A stretch of 64,000 bases of DNA from Paenibacillus endoradicis (GTDB taxonomy: Bacteria; Bacillota; Bacilli; Paenibacillales; Paenibacillaceae), in NCBI RefSeq assembly GCF_024721975.1, contig NZ_JANQBB010000002.1:1-64000 (forward strand). Reading direction: 5' to 3'. Both the position numbers and the translations under genes were made by a program. A model generated the notes under the pieces. That model was not told where the DNA came from. It was given only the letters and a program-made list of their open reading frames with translations, and searched no databases. Every line of letters starts with the position of its first letter. Within the stretch, counting starts at the first letter, position 1. Of the stretch, positions 8,566 through 16,952 are shown piece by piece.

Positions 8566-10023
8566 TTATAGCTGTGGGCGCTGCTTATGGAATTCAGTAT
8601 TAGCCTCAAATGCATGAGCTGCACGCAATACTGTGGATTCATCAAATGCTTTACCGATAATTTGCAAACCGATTGGCATACCATCTACTTGACCACATGG
8701 CACACTAATTGCCGGCACACCAGCTAGAGAGACTGGAATTGTGCAAATATCATTAAGATACATTGTTAATGGATCGCCAACTTGCTCACCAATACGGAAT
8801 GCTGGAGTAGGAGCAGTAGGTCCAATAACAAGATCATATTTCTCAAATACTTGATCAAAGTCTTGTTTAATCAATGTACGTACTTTTTGTGCTTTCAAAT
8901 AATACGCATCATAGTACCCAGAACTTAATGCATACGTACCTAACATAATACGACGCTTAACTTCAGAACCAAATCCTTGACTACGAGATTTACGGTATAG
9001 ATCGATTAGGTTTTCTGGATTTTCAGCACGAACACCATAACGAACACCATCAAAACGTGCAAGGTTAGAAGATGCTTCAGATGAAGCAAGTAAGTAATAT
9101 GTTGCAATCGCATATTCTGTATGTGGCAATGATACTTCTTCCCACGTAGCACCAAGCGATTCATATGTTTTCAAAGCATTCATAACCGATTCTTTCACAC
9201 GAGGATCTATACCTTCACCTAGATACTCTTTAGGTACAGCAATACGAAGACCCTTTACATCACCAGTAAGTGCATCCGCATAATTCGGAATAGTTACATT
9301 AGCAGATGTAGATTCTTTCGGATCATGACCAGCGATAGCTTGAAGCACATGAGCTGCATCTTCAACATTTTTCGTAAGTGGTCCAATCTGATCTAGAGAT
9401 GACGCAAACGCTACTAGACCAAAGCGAGATACTAGACCATAAGTTGGTTTCAAACCAACGATACCGCAATATGCAGCTGGTTGGCGAATTGATCCACCAG
9501 TATCAGATCCAAGTGAGAAGTATACTTGTCCTGCTGCAACAGCAGCTGCAGAACCACCACTTGAACCACCAGGAACATAATCAGTATTCCAAGGGTTACG
9601 TGTTGGGAAATAGCTAGAGTTCTCATTGGAACCACCCATAGCAAATTCATCCATGTTTAATTTACCAATTGTAACGGTACCAGCATCGCGTAGTTTACGC
9701 GTTACAGTAGCGTCATAAATTGGATTATAATTACTTAAAAATTGGCTAGCACATGTTGTTAGCAAACCTTCAGTAACGATATTATCTTTAATACCAGCAG
9801 GCAAACCGAATAAAGTTCCTTCTGCTTGTCCATTTGCTAGCTTTTCATCTAATTGAGAGGCTTGCTTACGAGCAGCGTCCTCATTCAATGTAATAAATGC
9901 TTTAATACTCTCATCAGTTTCAGCAATTCGATGGTATGATGCATCGACTAATTCTGTAACAGAAAGCTCCTTATTTTTCAGCTTTGCTCCAACTTCTTGG
10001 ATGCTTAATTCAAAAGGTGACAA
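8566..10023 (-). CDS. gatA: Asp/Glu-tRNA amidotransferase subunit A
   Basis: A 485-residue amidase-signature protein. The Ser-cisSer-Lys triad is visible: Lys in AGIKDNI, and the serines in the [14 protein letters not shown] loop followed by [12 protein letters not shown]. GatA hydrolyses glutamine and channels ammonia to GatB. Length and ends match the family. The start codon is TTG at 10023, with GGGAGG eight bases upstream, and it encodes MSPFELSI. It sits 29 bases downstream of gatC. Confidence 0.97.
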   Translation of the reverse strand: MSPFELSIQEVGAKLKNKELSVTELVDASYHRIAETDESIKAFITLNEDAARKQASQLDEKLANGQAEGTLFGLPAGIKDNIVTEGLLTTCASQFLSNYNPIYDATVTRKLRDAGTVTIGKLNMDEFAMGGSNENSSYFPTRNPWNTDYVPGGSSGGSAAAVAAGQVYFSLGSDTGGSIRQPAAYCGIVGLKPTYGLVSRFGLVAFASSLDQIGPLTKNVEDAAHVLQAIAGHDPKESTSANVTIPNYADALTGDVKGLRIAVPKEYLGEGIDPRVKESVMNALKTYESLGATWEEVSLPHTEYAIATYYLLASSEASSNLARFDGVRYGVRAENPENLIDLYRKSRSQGFGSEVKRRIMLGTYALSSGYYDAYYLKAQKVRTLIKQDFDQVFEKYDLVIGPTAPTPAFRIGEQVGDPLTMYLNDICTIPVSLAGVPAISVPCGQVDGMPIGLQIIGKAFDESTVLRAAHAFEANTEFHKQRPQL

Positions 10024-10052
10024 CAGTAGTTCCTCCCTTCAATCTCTCTAAA

Positions 10053-10340
10053 TTATTCAAGTACCGCAGGCACTTTTATTTGCTCATCTTCTTCGTCAGG
10101 TGCGTTAAGAAGTACCTTCTCAATCGGCAAGGATTCCTTCTGTACATCTTCACGCATAACATTCACAAGTTCAAACACATGGCTTGTAGGCTCTACATTA
10201 TCTGTGTCCAACTCATTAAGTTTCTCAGCATACTTCAAAATAGCATTAAGCTGATCCGTAAACTGAGTTTTTTCAGTATCAGATAGCTCCAAGCGTGCAA
10301 GGTTAGCTACATGGTCAACATCTTTTAACGTTATACTCAT
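10053..10340 (-). CDS. gatC: Asp/Glu-tRNA amidotransferase subunit C
   Basis: A 95-residue GatC with the family start SITLKDVDHVANLARLEL and the later EPTSHVFELVNVMREDV segment that wraps the GatA/GatB interface. It stabilises the complex and has no catalytic residues. The ATG at 10340 is preceded by AAAGGAG at about ten bases; a TTG one codon upstream is also possible. It is first in the gatCAB operon. A hairpin element shared with other leaders in this window lies just upstream (10361-10420). Confidence 0.95.
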   Translation of the reverse strand: MSITLKDVDHVANLARLELSDTEKTQFTDQLNAILKYAEKLNELDTDNVEPTSHVFELVNVMREDVQKESLPIEKVLLNAPDEEDEQIKVPAVLE

Positions 10341-10360
10341 CAACAAGACTCTCCTTTAAA

Positions 10361-10420
10361 ACTTTTCTGAGCTCTCGTGTGTAACTTCTCAGTAAAAGAA
10401 AAGTACATCGGAAGCATAAT
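10361..10420 (-). promoter_or_regulatory. Recurrent leader hairpin element, copy A (gatC)
   Basis: On the minus strand the conserved block ATTATGCTTCCGATGTACTTTTC ends in an ACTTTTC arm (10404-10398). It pairs with GAAAAGT (10367-10361), which runs directly into TTTAAAGGAG, the gatC ribosome site. Copies B (16239-16299) and C (24600-24640) share both the arms and the outer block. The function is unknown. Confidence 0.55.
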
Positions 10421-10482
10421 TCTACGTACTCTCATTCATATTATTATATCCTGCCTGACACAATTATAGCAATGACAACAGA

Positions 10483-10520
10483 AAAAAGAGACATAGCGAA
10501 TTCACATACGCTACCTCTCT
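10483..10520 (-). terminator. Rho-independent terminator
   Basis: On the minus strand GAGAGGTAGCG...CGCTATGTCTC is followed by TTTTTT. It lies just after the stop of the hypothetical gene 10527-10904 and before the gatCAB leader. Confidence 0.7.
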
Positions 10521-10526
10521 TTCTCG

Positions 10527-10904
10527 TTAAATCCAAGCCTTTAGATTAATTTGCCGAATAAAATCTTCACCCGATACAATCTTAGGCTCAGACTCTTCTT
10601 CAACTTCCTCAGCTACGCCATTCATAATATTATAAAATAATTGCTCGTTATGTGTAGCAAGTGCGTAATCAATTAAAGCTTCCTTCTCAATTTCCTCTGC
10701 TTCCTGCTTAAGAATTTCATCTTCAAGCTCAACATCTTCATCAGGAACAGCAAAATTGCGATTGAGGGCAGGTACACGAACGACATAATCAAACACATTA
10801 TCGGCATTACGATCATATGCAATGATGTACCCATACTCACCTAAAGGAAGCTTCTGTTCAAATTGATCCTCTATAAAAACGACTTTAGATCCAAGTGGCA
10901 ACAT
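10527..10904 (-). CDS. Conserved hypothetical acidic protein
   Basis: A 125-residue protein I do not recognise. The first 55 residues are beta-rich with alternating hydrophobics (GSKVVFIEDQ, GEYGYIIAYDRN, YVVRVPA), like a small SH3-like barrel. The second half is a very acidic helical stretch (DEDVELEDEILKQEAEEIEKEA) ending in GEDFIRQINLKAWI. There is no signal peptide or membrane segment. A start ATG and an own terminator make it a single-gene unit upstream of gatCAB. I assign no function. Confidence 0.7.
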   Translation of the reverse strand: MLPLGSKVVFIEDQFEQKLPLGEYGYIIAYDRNADNVFDYVVRVPALNRNFAVPDEDVELEDEILKQEAEEIEKEALIDYALATHNEQLFYNIMNGVAEEVEEESEPKIVSGEDFIRQINLKAWI

Positions 10905-11028
10905 CTACTTCAACCCCTATGATTAGCACATGAGATGCTATGTGATATGCCTATTATCCTACTAAATTTTCAGCAATCTGTCTATGAAAGTTACATAGAA
11001 ATTCGCTAATAGATGCGAAAAATATACA

Positions 11029-11841
11029 TTATTCGCCTTTTTTCTCGTGGATACTCTCTTCAGACATTTCGTTAGGGCTAGGTAATTCTATTATTGCTTG
11101 TTCAAATATATTGGGAAGCTTTAATTGCGACTTGCTCACTTGATTGAGTAAAAGTCTAGTAAATTCATCATTATCATCGTTATCTTGATTTTCTTTAATA
11201 ATTGTTATTTCGTGATGTAATCGTTCCATCTGTTCATCCAAATTATTGGCAGCATCTGCAGCTTGCTTTAATTCCAATGTGAGTTTGGAAGGAACTGCTT
11301 GATCGTATTTATAGAAAATCTTATGTTCTAGACTTGCCCAAAAATCCATCGCAATGGTACGAATCTGAATTTCAACGCATACTATTTCACGCCCAGTTGT
11401 CATTACAACAGGCACGCCTGCGATTAAATGTAGACTACGATATCCGTTAGGCTTAGGATCTGATATATAATCTTTTAATTCATAAATTTCCACATCAAAA
11501 TGTTTCTGTAACATCTCTTGTACACGATAAATATCAGAGATGAAAGAACAAGTAATACGAATTCCAGCTACATCCTTAATTTCATTACGAATGCTATTAA
11601 TTGAGAACGGAAGATTTTTTCGTTGGATTTTGCCAATAATACTTTCAAATGATTTGACACGAGATTTCGTATGCTCTATTGGATTATAATCATGTAGAAG
11701 TTGATATTCTTCTTTCAATATTTCGATTTTCGTTTCTAACTCTGTTAAGGCGAATTGGTACATCATCATTACTCGTGTAACCTCATCGCGCAATTTTTTA
11801 AATTGTTCCACTTGATTAGAGATCAGCTGATAGTTGTTCAT
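11029..11841 (-). CDS. Small alarmone synthetase, GTP pyrophosphokinase (RelA/SpoT domain)
   Basis: A 270-residue protein with a stand-alone (p)ppGpp synthetase domain at about 40-190. Visible motifs are RVKSFESIIGKIQRK, the metal-binding DVAGIRITC, PKPNGYRSLHL, EIQIRT and FWASLEHKIFYKY. There is no HD hydrolase, TGS or ACT domain, so it belongs with the RelP/RelQ (YwaC/YjbM) group, although it is longer because of a 60-residue C-terminal tail. It transfers pyrophosphate from ATP to GTP or GDP. The ATG at 11841 sits six bases after GAGGAG; the GTG at 11856 overlaps that site and is rejected. Confidence 0.9.
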   Translation of the reverse strand: MNNYQLISNQVEQFKKLRDEVTRVMMMYQFALTELETKIEILKEEYQLLHDYNPIEHTKSRVKSFESIIGKIQRKNLPFSINSIRNEIKDVAGIRITCSFISDIYRVQEMLQKHFDVEIYELKDYISDPKPNGYRSLHLIAGVPVVMTTGREIVCVEIQIRTIAMDFWASLEHKIFYKYDQAVPSKLTLELKQAADAANNLDEQMERLHHEITIIKENQDNDDNDEFTRLLLNQVSKSQLKLPNIFEQAIIELPSPNEMSEESIHEKKGE

Positions 11842-12168
11842 CTTTTTTCTCCTCACTTGTGCCGCTTTGCTTCACTTCGCTTTATTAACCTTAAAGTGTA
11901 ACTTCGATCACCTCTCTATTGTATACGATTGAAATATCGTCACGCAAATTAGTTCACCATGATGTGAAATAATACAAATACATACAATTGATGACTAATC
12001 TCACTGCTTAGTTAACCTTATTTTTGTCATTCTACTAATAATAAAGACTTTAACCCGTACATTATTATATTAAGTTTGTAAATAATAGCTAACATGCCCC
12101 TTGTCAGAAATAGTCGAATTCGTATAAAATCTACAAAGAAATTAATATATATTAAAGGAGCAATAATC
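11842..12168. other. Intergenic stretch between the alarmone synthetase and pyrP-type gene
   Basis: This divergent spacer of about 330 bases must carry promoters for both genes, but I cannot place convincing -35/-10 pairs. At 11893-11910 the text AAAGTGTAACTTCGATC resembles the outer block of the leader hairpin element seen at 10.4, 16.2 and 24.6 kb and is again in front of a minus-strand gene. This is too weak to count as a copy. No PyrR site or purine riboswitch is visible. Confidence 0.4.
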
Positions 12169-13458
12169 ATGCGCAAATCAATTGGTGTTAACGAACGACC
12201 ACCAGTAGCAATGTCACTCATGCTTGGTCTTCAACATCTATTTGCAATGTTCGGTTCAACAGTATTAGTACCAAACATCTTGGGAGTAGATCCAGCTATC
12301 TGCTTATTGATGAACGGTATTGGTACAATCTTGTACATATTGATTACTAAAGGGAAGATTCCAGCTTACTTAGGATCAAGCTTTGCATTTATCGCCCCAG
12401 CATATTCGGTTATTAATGTGCAAGTTGGGGGCAGTTATGCCCAAGCACTAGGCGGATTCATCGTTGTCGGTGTTATTTTCACTGTTGTAGCATTAATTAT
12501 CCAAAAAGTTGGTACCAAATGGATTGATGTTGTTTTCCCTCCTGCGGCAATGGGGGCAATTATTGCCGTTATCGGTCTGGAGTTAATTCCAGTAGCTGCT
12601 GATATGGCTGGTTGGATTAGTAAAGATAAAGATCCAAATTGGGTAATGGACCCTCAAGTTGTTATTCTTTCTGTTACAACATTAGCAGTAACCGTGCTAG
12701 GTTCCGTTCTATTCCGTGGTTTCATGCGAATTATCCCAATACTGTTCGGTATTATATTTGGTTATGTGCTAGCTATCTTTATGGGGTTGGCAAAATTCGA
12801 AGGCATGAGCGATGCTGCATTCTTCAAACTTCCAACGATAACTACTCCTGAATTCAACTGGATTGCCATTGCAACGATCGCCCCAGCTGCGCTCGTTGTC
12901 ATCGTTGAACATATTGGTCACTTAGTCGTTACAGGAAATATTGTAGGTAAAGATCTTTCTAAGGACCCTGGTCTAAACCGTTCATTACTTGGTAATGGTA
13001 TCTCGACTATACTTTCTGGCTTTGTAGGTTCTACGCCAAATACGACGTATGGTGAAAATATCGGTGTTCTTGCGATTACTCGTGTATTCTCGACGTTCGT
13101 TATTGGACTTGCAGCAGTCATTGCTATTGCACTATCCTTCCTAGGTAAATTCTCTTGGTTAATCTCCAATATTCCACTAGCTGTTATGGGTGGGGTATCA
13201 TTACTGTTGTTCGGTGTTATCGCAGCATCTGGTTTAAGAATACTCATCGAGTCTAAAGTAGATTACAGCAAGCCTAGTAACCTTTACTTAACAACAGTAG
13301 TACTAGTTGTTGGTCTAAGTGGAGTAACCCTTTCTATTGGAGACTTTGCCATGTCTGGTATGTCTCTTGCAACTGTAGTTGCAATCGTAATGAGCTTACT
13401 ATTCAAACTGTTTGATGTAGTTAAAGCATCAAACGATTACGAAGAGACTGAACATTAA
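12169..13458 (+). CDS. Uracil permease-type NCS2 transporter
   Basis: A 429-residue nucleobase/cation symporter of the NCS2 (UraA) family with 12-14 hydrophobic helices. Family signatures are present: LGLQHLFAMFGSTVLVP at the N-terminus, the substrate-binding Glu in VVIVEHIGHL, and the NxGxxxxT-like GENIGVLAITRV. It should import uracil with protons; xanthine or uric acid as substrate cannot be ruled out. The ATG at 12169 follows AAAGGAG; the reading frame extends upstream to 12094 without a better site. It is a single gene with a strong shared terminator downstream. Confidence 0.87.
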   Translation: MRKSIGVNERPPVAMSLMLGLQHLFAMFGSTVLVPNILGVDPAICLLMNGIGTILYILITKGKIPAYLGSSFAFIAPAYSVINVQVGGSYAQALGGFIVVGVIFTVVALIIQKVGTKWIDVVFPPAAMGAIIAVIGLELIPVAADMAGWISKDKDPNWVMDPQVVILSVTTLAVTVLGSVLFRGFMRIIPILFGIIFGYVLAIFMGLAKFEGMSDAAFFKLPTITTPEFNWIAIATIAPAALVVIVEHIGHLVVTGNIVGKDLSKDPGLNRSLLGNGISTILSGFVGSTPNTTYGENIGVLAITRVFSTFVIGLAAVIAIALSFLGKFSWLISNIPLAVMGGVSLLLFGVIAASGLRILIESKVDYSKPSNLYLTTVVLVVGLSGVTLSIGDFAMSGMSLATVVAIVMSLLFKLFDVVKASNDYEETEH

Positions 13459-13484
13459 TCAAAAGTGAACATATCGTTTCAAAC

Positions 13485-13523
13485 AAATAGCCACTGCTCA
13501 TCAACGATGAACAGTGGCTATTT
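13485..13523. terminator. Bidirectional terminator
   Basis: AAATAGCCACTG...CAGTGGCTATTTT forms a stable stem with an inner TCATC/GATGA pair and has T-runs on both sides. It lies between two convergent genes. Confidence 0.88.
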
Positions 13524-13535
13524 TACTGACTAGAT

Positions 13536-14705
13536 TTAGTTATTAATAGCATCTACGAATTGTTTCAATGCTTGTTCGAGAATCGAACGAGGGCAAGCTA
13601 GGTTAACACGTAACCATCCTGCACCCTCTACACCATACGTAGAGCCTTCGTTAAAGGCAACCTTAGCCTTCTTATACATAAGTTCTTTCAGTACGGCAGG
13701 ATCCTCGCTAATCGCTCTACAATCTAACCATAACAGATAAGTACCCTGTGATTCCAAAAGTTTAATGATCGGTGCGTGCTCTGCAAGATACTCGAGAGCA
13801 TAGTCTAGATTAGCTTTCACATAGACGATCAATTCATCTAACCATTGCTCCCCTTCGTTATAAGCTGCCTGAACCGCATCCTGAGCAAAATGATTAGCCA
13901 TATGAATACTTAATACTTTCACACGCTTATCAAAAACTTCACGAAGCTCGCTATTTGAGATCACAGCGAATGAAGTATGTAATCCTGGAATGTTGAATGT
14001 TTTTGTAGCAGCAAGTGCCGTAATTGTAATATTAGCTGCTTCTTCAGACAGAGAAGCAAATGGTGTATGTGGATGACCTTCAAATGTTAGATCACAATGA
14101 ATTTCATCTGATACAACGATAACGTTATATTGAATAGCTAACTTAGCTAATTTTTCTAACTCTGAACGTTCCCATACACGACCACCAGGGTTATGTGGAT
14201 TACATAACAACATTAATTTGGCGCCATCTTTGAATAATTGTTCTAAATTTTCAAAGTCCATCTCATAGCGTCCATTTTCAATACGTAATGGATTACGGGC
14301 TACTTTACGATCATTACCTTCAATGACATCATAGAACGGATAATAGACTGGTGATTGCAATACTACAGCATCGCCAGGTTTCGTGTAAAGATCTACGGAT
14401 AGGCTAAGTGTAGTTACAACACTTGGAACATCTACAATCCAACTTGGTTGAACAGTCCAATGATGTCTGCGCTCAAACCAATTCGTAATCGCTTCGAAAT
14501 ATTGCTTGTTTTTAATAGAGTATCCATAAATGCCGATATCGGTGCGTTGTTGTAGTACTTTTTGAACTGCAGGAGGGCTATAGAAGTCCATGTCAGCTAC
14601 CCATAATGGAAGGATAGAAGCATCACCGAACAAAGGACCCACTTGATCCCATTTATAAGATCGAGTATTGCGTCGGTCAATTAATTGATCAAAATTATAA
14701 GTCAA
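13536..14705 (-). CDS. patB: PatB/MalY-type C-S lyase (cystathionine beta-lyase)
   Basis: A 389-residue PLP enzyme of aminotransferase fold I. Seen are LPLWVADMDF at the N-terminus, NPHNPGGRVW, SDEIHCDL with the Asp that holds the cofactor ring, the PLP lysine in AATKTFNIPGL, and the carboxylate-binding Arg in WLRVNLACPR. The PatB/MalY group cleaves cystathionine or cysteine C-S bonds; MalY also has a regulatory role in E. coli. The start is TTG at 14705 with AGGTG eight bases upstream. It is monocistronic. A general aminotransferase is the alternative. Confidence 0.88.
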   Translation of the reverse strand: MTYNFDQLIDRRNTRSYKWDQVGPLFGDASILPLWVADMDFYSPPAVQKVLQQRTDIGIYGYSIKNKQYFEAITNWFERRHHWTVQPSWIVDVPSVVTTLSLSVDLYTKPGDAVVLQSPVYYPFYDVIEGNDRKVARNPLRIENGRYEMDFENLEQLFKDGAKLMLLCNPHNPGGRVWERSELEKLAKLAIQYNVIVVSDEIHCDLTFEGHPHTPFASLSEEAANITITALAATKTFNIPGLHTSFAVISNSELREVFDKRVKVLSIHMANHFAQDAVQAAYNEGEQWLDELIVYVKANLDYALEYLAEHAPIIKLLESQGTYLLWLDCRAISEDPAVLKELMYKKAKVAFNEGSTYGVEGAGWLRVNLACPRSILEQALKQFVDAINN

Positions 14706-14864
14706 TTTACATACACCTCATATCAAGTTTAGTTATTTTTACTTTATCACTTTTAATAAAAGAAGCCAACTTTTAACTTACCTAGTGCTGGATTGAGTGC
14801 GTACGCTCTGAGAATCAATCGCAGTTCCAATCCGAGGACAAAAACGACCGCTATCGCTTTTCCA

Positions 14865-15455
14865 CTAGCGCTTGGAGACGTACTCATTGCCCTCTACATA
14901 ATATCGCCACGGATAATCCTTCGCTTCTCCACTATTATCTATGCCAATTCGTGGGCTACATGAAATTTGCTCAACCATAATTCCTTGGGCAATATAAATT
15001 GGAGATTGAGTAAATTGTTTTCCGTAGTCGTCCATCGTAATTCCGAGCGCTTGACATAGCTTGCCAGGACCATTTGTAAGATCCCGCTCCTTTTTATCTT
15101 CGCCACGTCGTTGTCTCATTATTGGAATTCCTAGAATGGGTTCTACTGCTCGTATTAGAACTGATTCAGGTATATCAGCCTCGCCGCTGACAACATTCAC
15201 TAAGCAATGTCGATGCATCGTATGCGTATATACATGCCCCGCTTCAGCAAACAAAATTTCGGTCCGTGCCGTTTTACGGTTTTTAAAGCCATGTGCGGCT
15301 TGATCCTTTTGACCAAGATATCCTTCCGTTTCAACAATATAGCCTGCTGTTATACCCTCAGCGGTTTCCTTAACTAGAATCTGACCTAGCAATTTTTGTG
15401 CTAGATCAAGTGTGCTCTGATTATAGAAGGATTGTGGGAGTATATGTAGTTTCAT
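14865..15455 (-). CDS. 3-methyladenine DNA glycosylase (AAG/MPG family)
   Basis: A 196-residue enzyme of the alkyladenine glycosylase fold. It contains LAQKLLGQILV, the catalytic Glu in IVETEGYLG followed by DQAAHGF, the HTMHRHCLVNVV strand and the GPGKLCQALGI motif. It excises alkylated purines in base excision repair. Length and ends match the family (YxlJ/Mpg). The ATG at 15455 follows AAGGAG. It is flanked by unrelated genes and looks monocistronic. Confidence 0.93.
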   Translation of the reverse strand: MKLHILPQSFYNQSTLDLAQKLLGQILVKETAEGITAGYIVETEGYLGQKDQAAHGFKNRKTARTEILFAEAGHVYTHTMHRHCLVNVVSGEADIPESVLIRAVEPILGIPIMRQRRGEDKKERDLTNGPGKLCQALGITMDDYGKQFTQSPIYIAQGIMVEQISCSPRIGIDNSGEAKDYPWRYYVEGNEYVSKR

Positions 15456-15481
15456 CGTTATAAGCTCCTTTATAATAAATA

Positions 15482-15530
15482 GAGAAGGATAGTATAAGCT
15501 AGCTTAAAGCTAACCAATAGTATCCTTCTC
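15482..15530 (-). terminator. Hairpin after the GDSL gene
   Basis: GAGAAGGATA (15482-15491) pairs with TATCCTTCTC (15521-15530), with an inner AGCT-based stem. The run of T is short, so termination is probable but not certain. Confidence 0.6.
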
Positions 15531-15565
15531 ATTATGCTTTAGTACTTATACATGTTACTTACTAA

Positions 15566-16222
15566 TTACTTTTGAAAAAGGTGAGTGATCGCACTTTGTT
15601 TCACAATAGATAACCATTGATCTGCAATAAGTGCGTGTCCTGCTGCCGTAGGATGCACCCCATCATTAAGCCAGAAGCTTGCATCCGCATGTTTACATGC
15701 TTGATCAAACACCCCTTGTAGCGGTACAAATATTGCATTATACTTGTCTGCAAACTCACGGACTTTGACTTGATATGTTGGAATTATGCTCATCCAATGA
15801 TCCCAACCTTCTACTGTTGACCCAGTTTTCAATACAAATGGTTCAAGTAGAATCAATGTTGTAGCAGGCAGCACTTCAGTAGTTTCTGCAAGTAATGCAT
15901 CATAATGGCGCTCAAAACGATCCGTTGTCCCTTTAGGTTCATTAGATACAATACGCCAAGCATCGTTAACACCAATTAGGATACTAATTACATCCGGCTT
16001 ATAATAGAATGTATCTTCATTCCAACGAGCATTCATATCAGACACGCGATTACCTGAAATTCCTCGATTATAAAAAGTAGGTGACTGATTAGCTAGATCA
16101 GCACCTACACGACCAGCAATAAGATGAGGATAACTAGATCCAAGTCCCTCCCATTCTCTTGGGCGACCACCATCAGTAATTGAATCACCTTGGAACATTA
16201 CTACTTTTTGTTTGTCTGACAT
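15566..16222 (-). CDS. SGNH/GDSL hydrolase
   Basis: A 218-residue esterase of the SGNH fold. Blocks in order are MFQGDSITDGG with the nucleophile Ser, the NRGISGN Gly block, LIGVNDAWR with the oxyanion Asn, and WLNDGVHPTAAGH with the Asp-x-x-His pair. It lacks a signal peptide, so it is cytoplasmic. Related proteins deacetylate acyl sugars such as acetylated xylo-oligosaccharides, but the substrate cannot be read from sequence. The ATG at 16222 has GGGGGAAG upstream. The leader carries copy B of the recurrent hairpin element. Confidence 0.88.
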   Translation of the reverse strand: MSDKQKVVMFQGDSITDGGRPREWEGLGSSYPHLIAGRVGADLANQSPTFYNRGISGNRVSDMNARWNEDTFYYKPDVISILIGVNDAWRIVSNEPKGTTDRFERHYDALLAETTEVLPATTLILLEPFVLKTGSTVEGWDHWMSIIPTYQVKVREFADKYNAIFVPLQGVFDQACKHADASFWLNDGVHPTAAGHALIADQWLSIVKQSAITHLFQK

Positions 16223-16238
16223 CTAACTTCCCCCTTAA

Positions 16239-16299
16239 ACTTTTCATTAACTTCTCGATATACTCCTCAACAATGAAAAGTAACATCGAAAACATAATC
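16239..16299 (-). promoter_or_regulatory. Recurrent leader hairpin element, copy B (GDSL gene)
   Basis: On the minus strand the block ATTATGTTTTCGATGTTA leads into ACTTTTCATT (16281-16272). This pairs perfectly over 10 bp with 16248-16239, which runs into TTTAAGGGGGAAG, the ribosome site. It shares arms and outer block with copies A and C. Confidence 0.55.
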
Positions 16300-16403
16300 A
16301 CACACGATAGACTTCTTTGAATGTATCATGTGTGAGCGGGGGTTTTCAACAAAGTTTCTCATATAGATTAGACCATAACCTTGAACCTCTTCCTTAGGTG
16401 CAC

Positions 16404-16946
16404 TTAATATAGAGTGATATCTTTTTCCCACGTTAATGATTGACCGGCTTCATTCGTGAAGGTGAAGGAAACTGTACCCGCCTCGCCCTTTAACGAATCA
16501 TCATAGAAGAACCCCATAAATTGAGCATTACCACTAATGTAGAATCCATCTTCCCCGTTGCCACCATGCTCGATTGCTTCTTGAAGTGTATTAACTACTT
16601 CTGCTGATGCTGAATTCCATTTCATTGAAGATAACATATAACCTTCAGGTAGTTTTTGTACGGAAAAATCAAAACTATTGCCTTCAATCGGTTTCTCTGT
16701 TTGATCAATGATAATCAAAATCTCTTCTTTACTACTTTCCGTTACTGAATCAGTAGGTTGTACTTGATCGCCATTTGTAGCATCTGGCTTCTCTGTTGTT
16801 GGAGGTGTAGCTTCATTATCGGGAATTTCTGTCGTTATTGGCTTATTTGCATTATTACTTTGATTCACGTTATTACCGGATTGCTCACCGCACCCACTTA
16901 ATAACGTAACAAACAGCGCTGTCATTACAATATATCTAATCTTCAT
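16404..16946 (-). CDS. Small secreted lipoprotein, unknown function
   Basis: A 180-residue lipoprotein: signal peptide with lipobox LLSGC at residues 16-20, then a low-complexity N/T/P/E-rich linker to about residue 75, then a globular domain of about 100 residues with alternating beta strands. No catalytic motif is recognised. It starts six bases after the histidine kinase gene and is the last gene of the regulator-kinase-lipoprotein operon, so it may be an accessory sensor or envelope target of that system. Confidence 0.72.
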   Translation of the reverse strand: MKIRYIVMTALFVTLLSGCGEQSGNNVNQSNNANKPITTEIPDNEATPPTTEKPDATNGDQVQPTDSVTESSKEEILIIIDQTEKPIEGNSFDFSVQKLPEGYMLSSMKWNSASAEVVNTLQEAIEHGGNGEDGFYISGNAQFMGFFYDDSLKGEAGTVSFTFTNEAGQSLTWEKDITLY

Positions 16947-16952
16947 TTCAAA

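Noticed and set aside
9378..9650. Frames within gatA on both strands
   Set aside because: Shadows of a fully conserved gene, low complexity.
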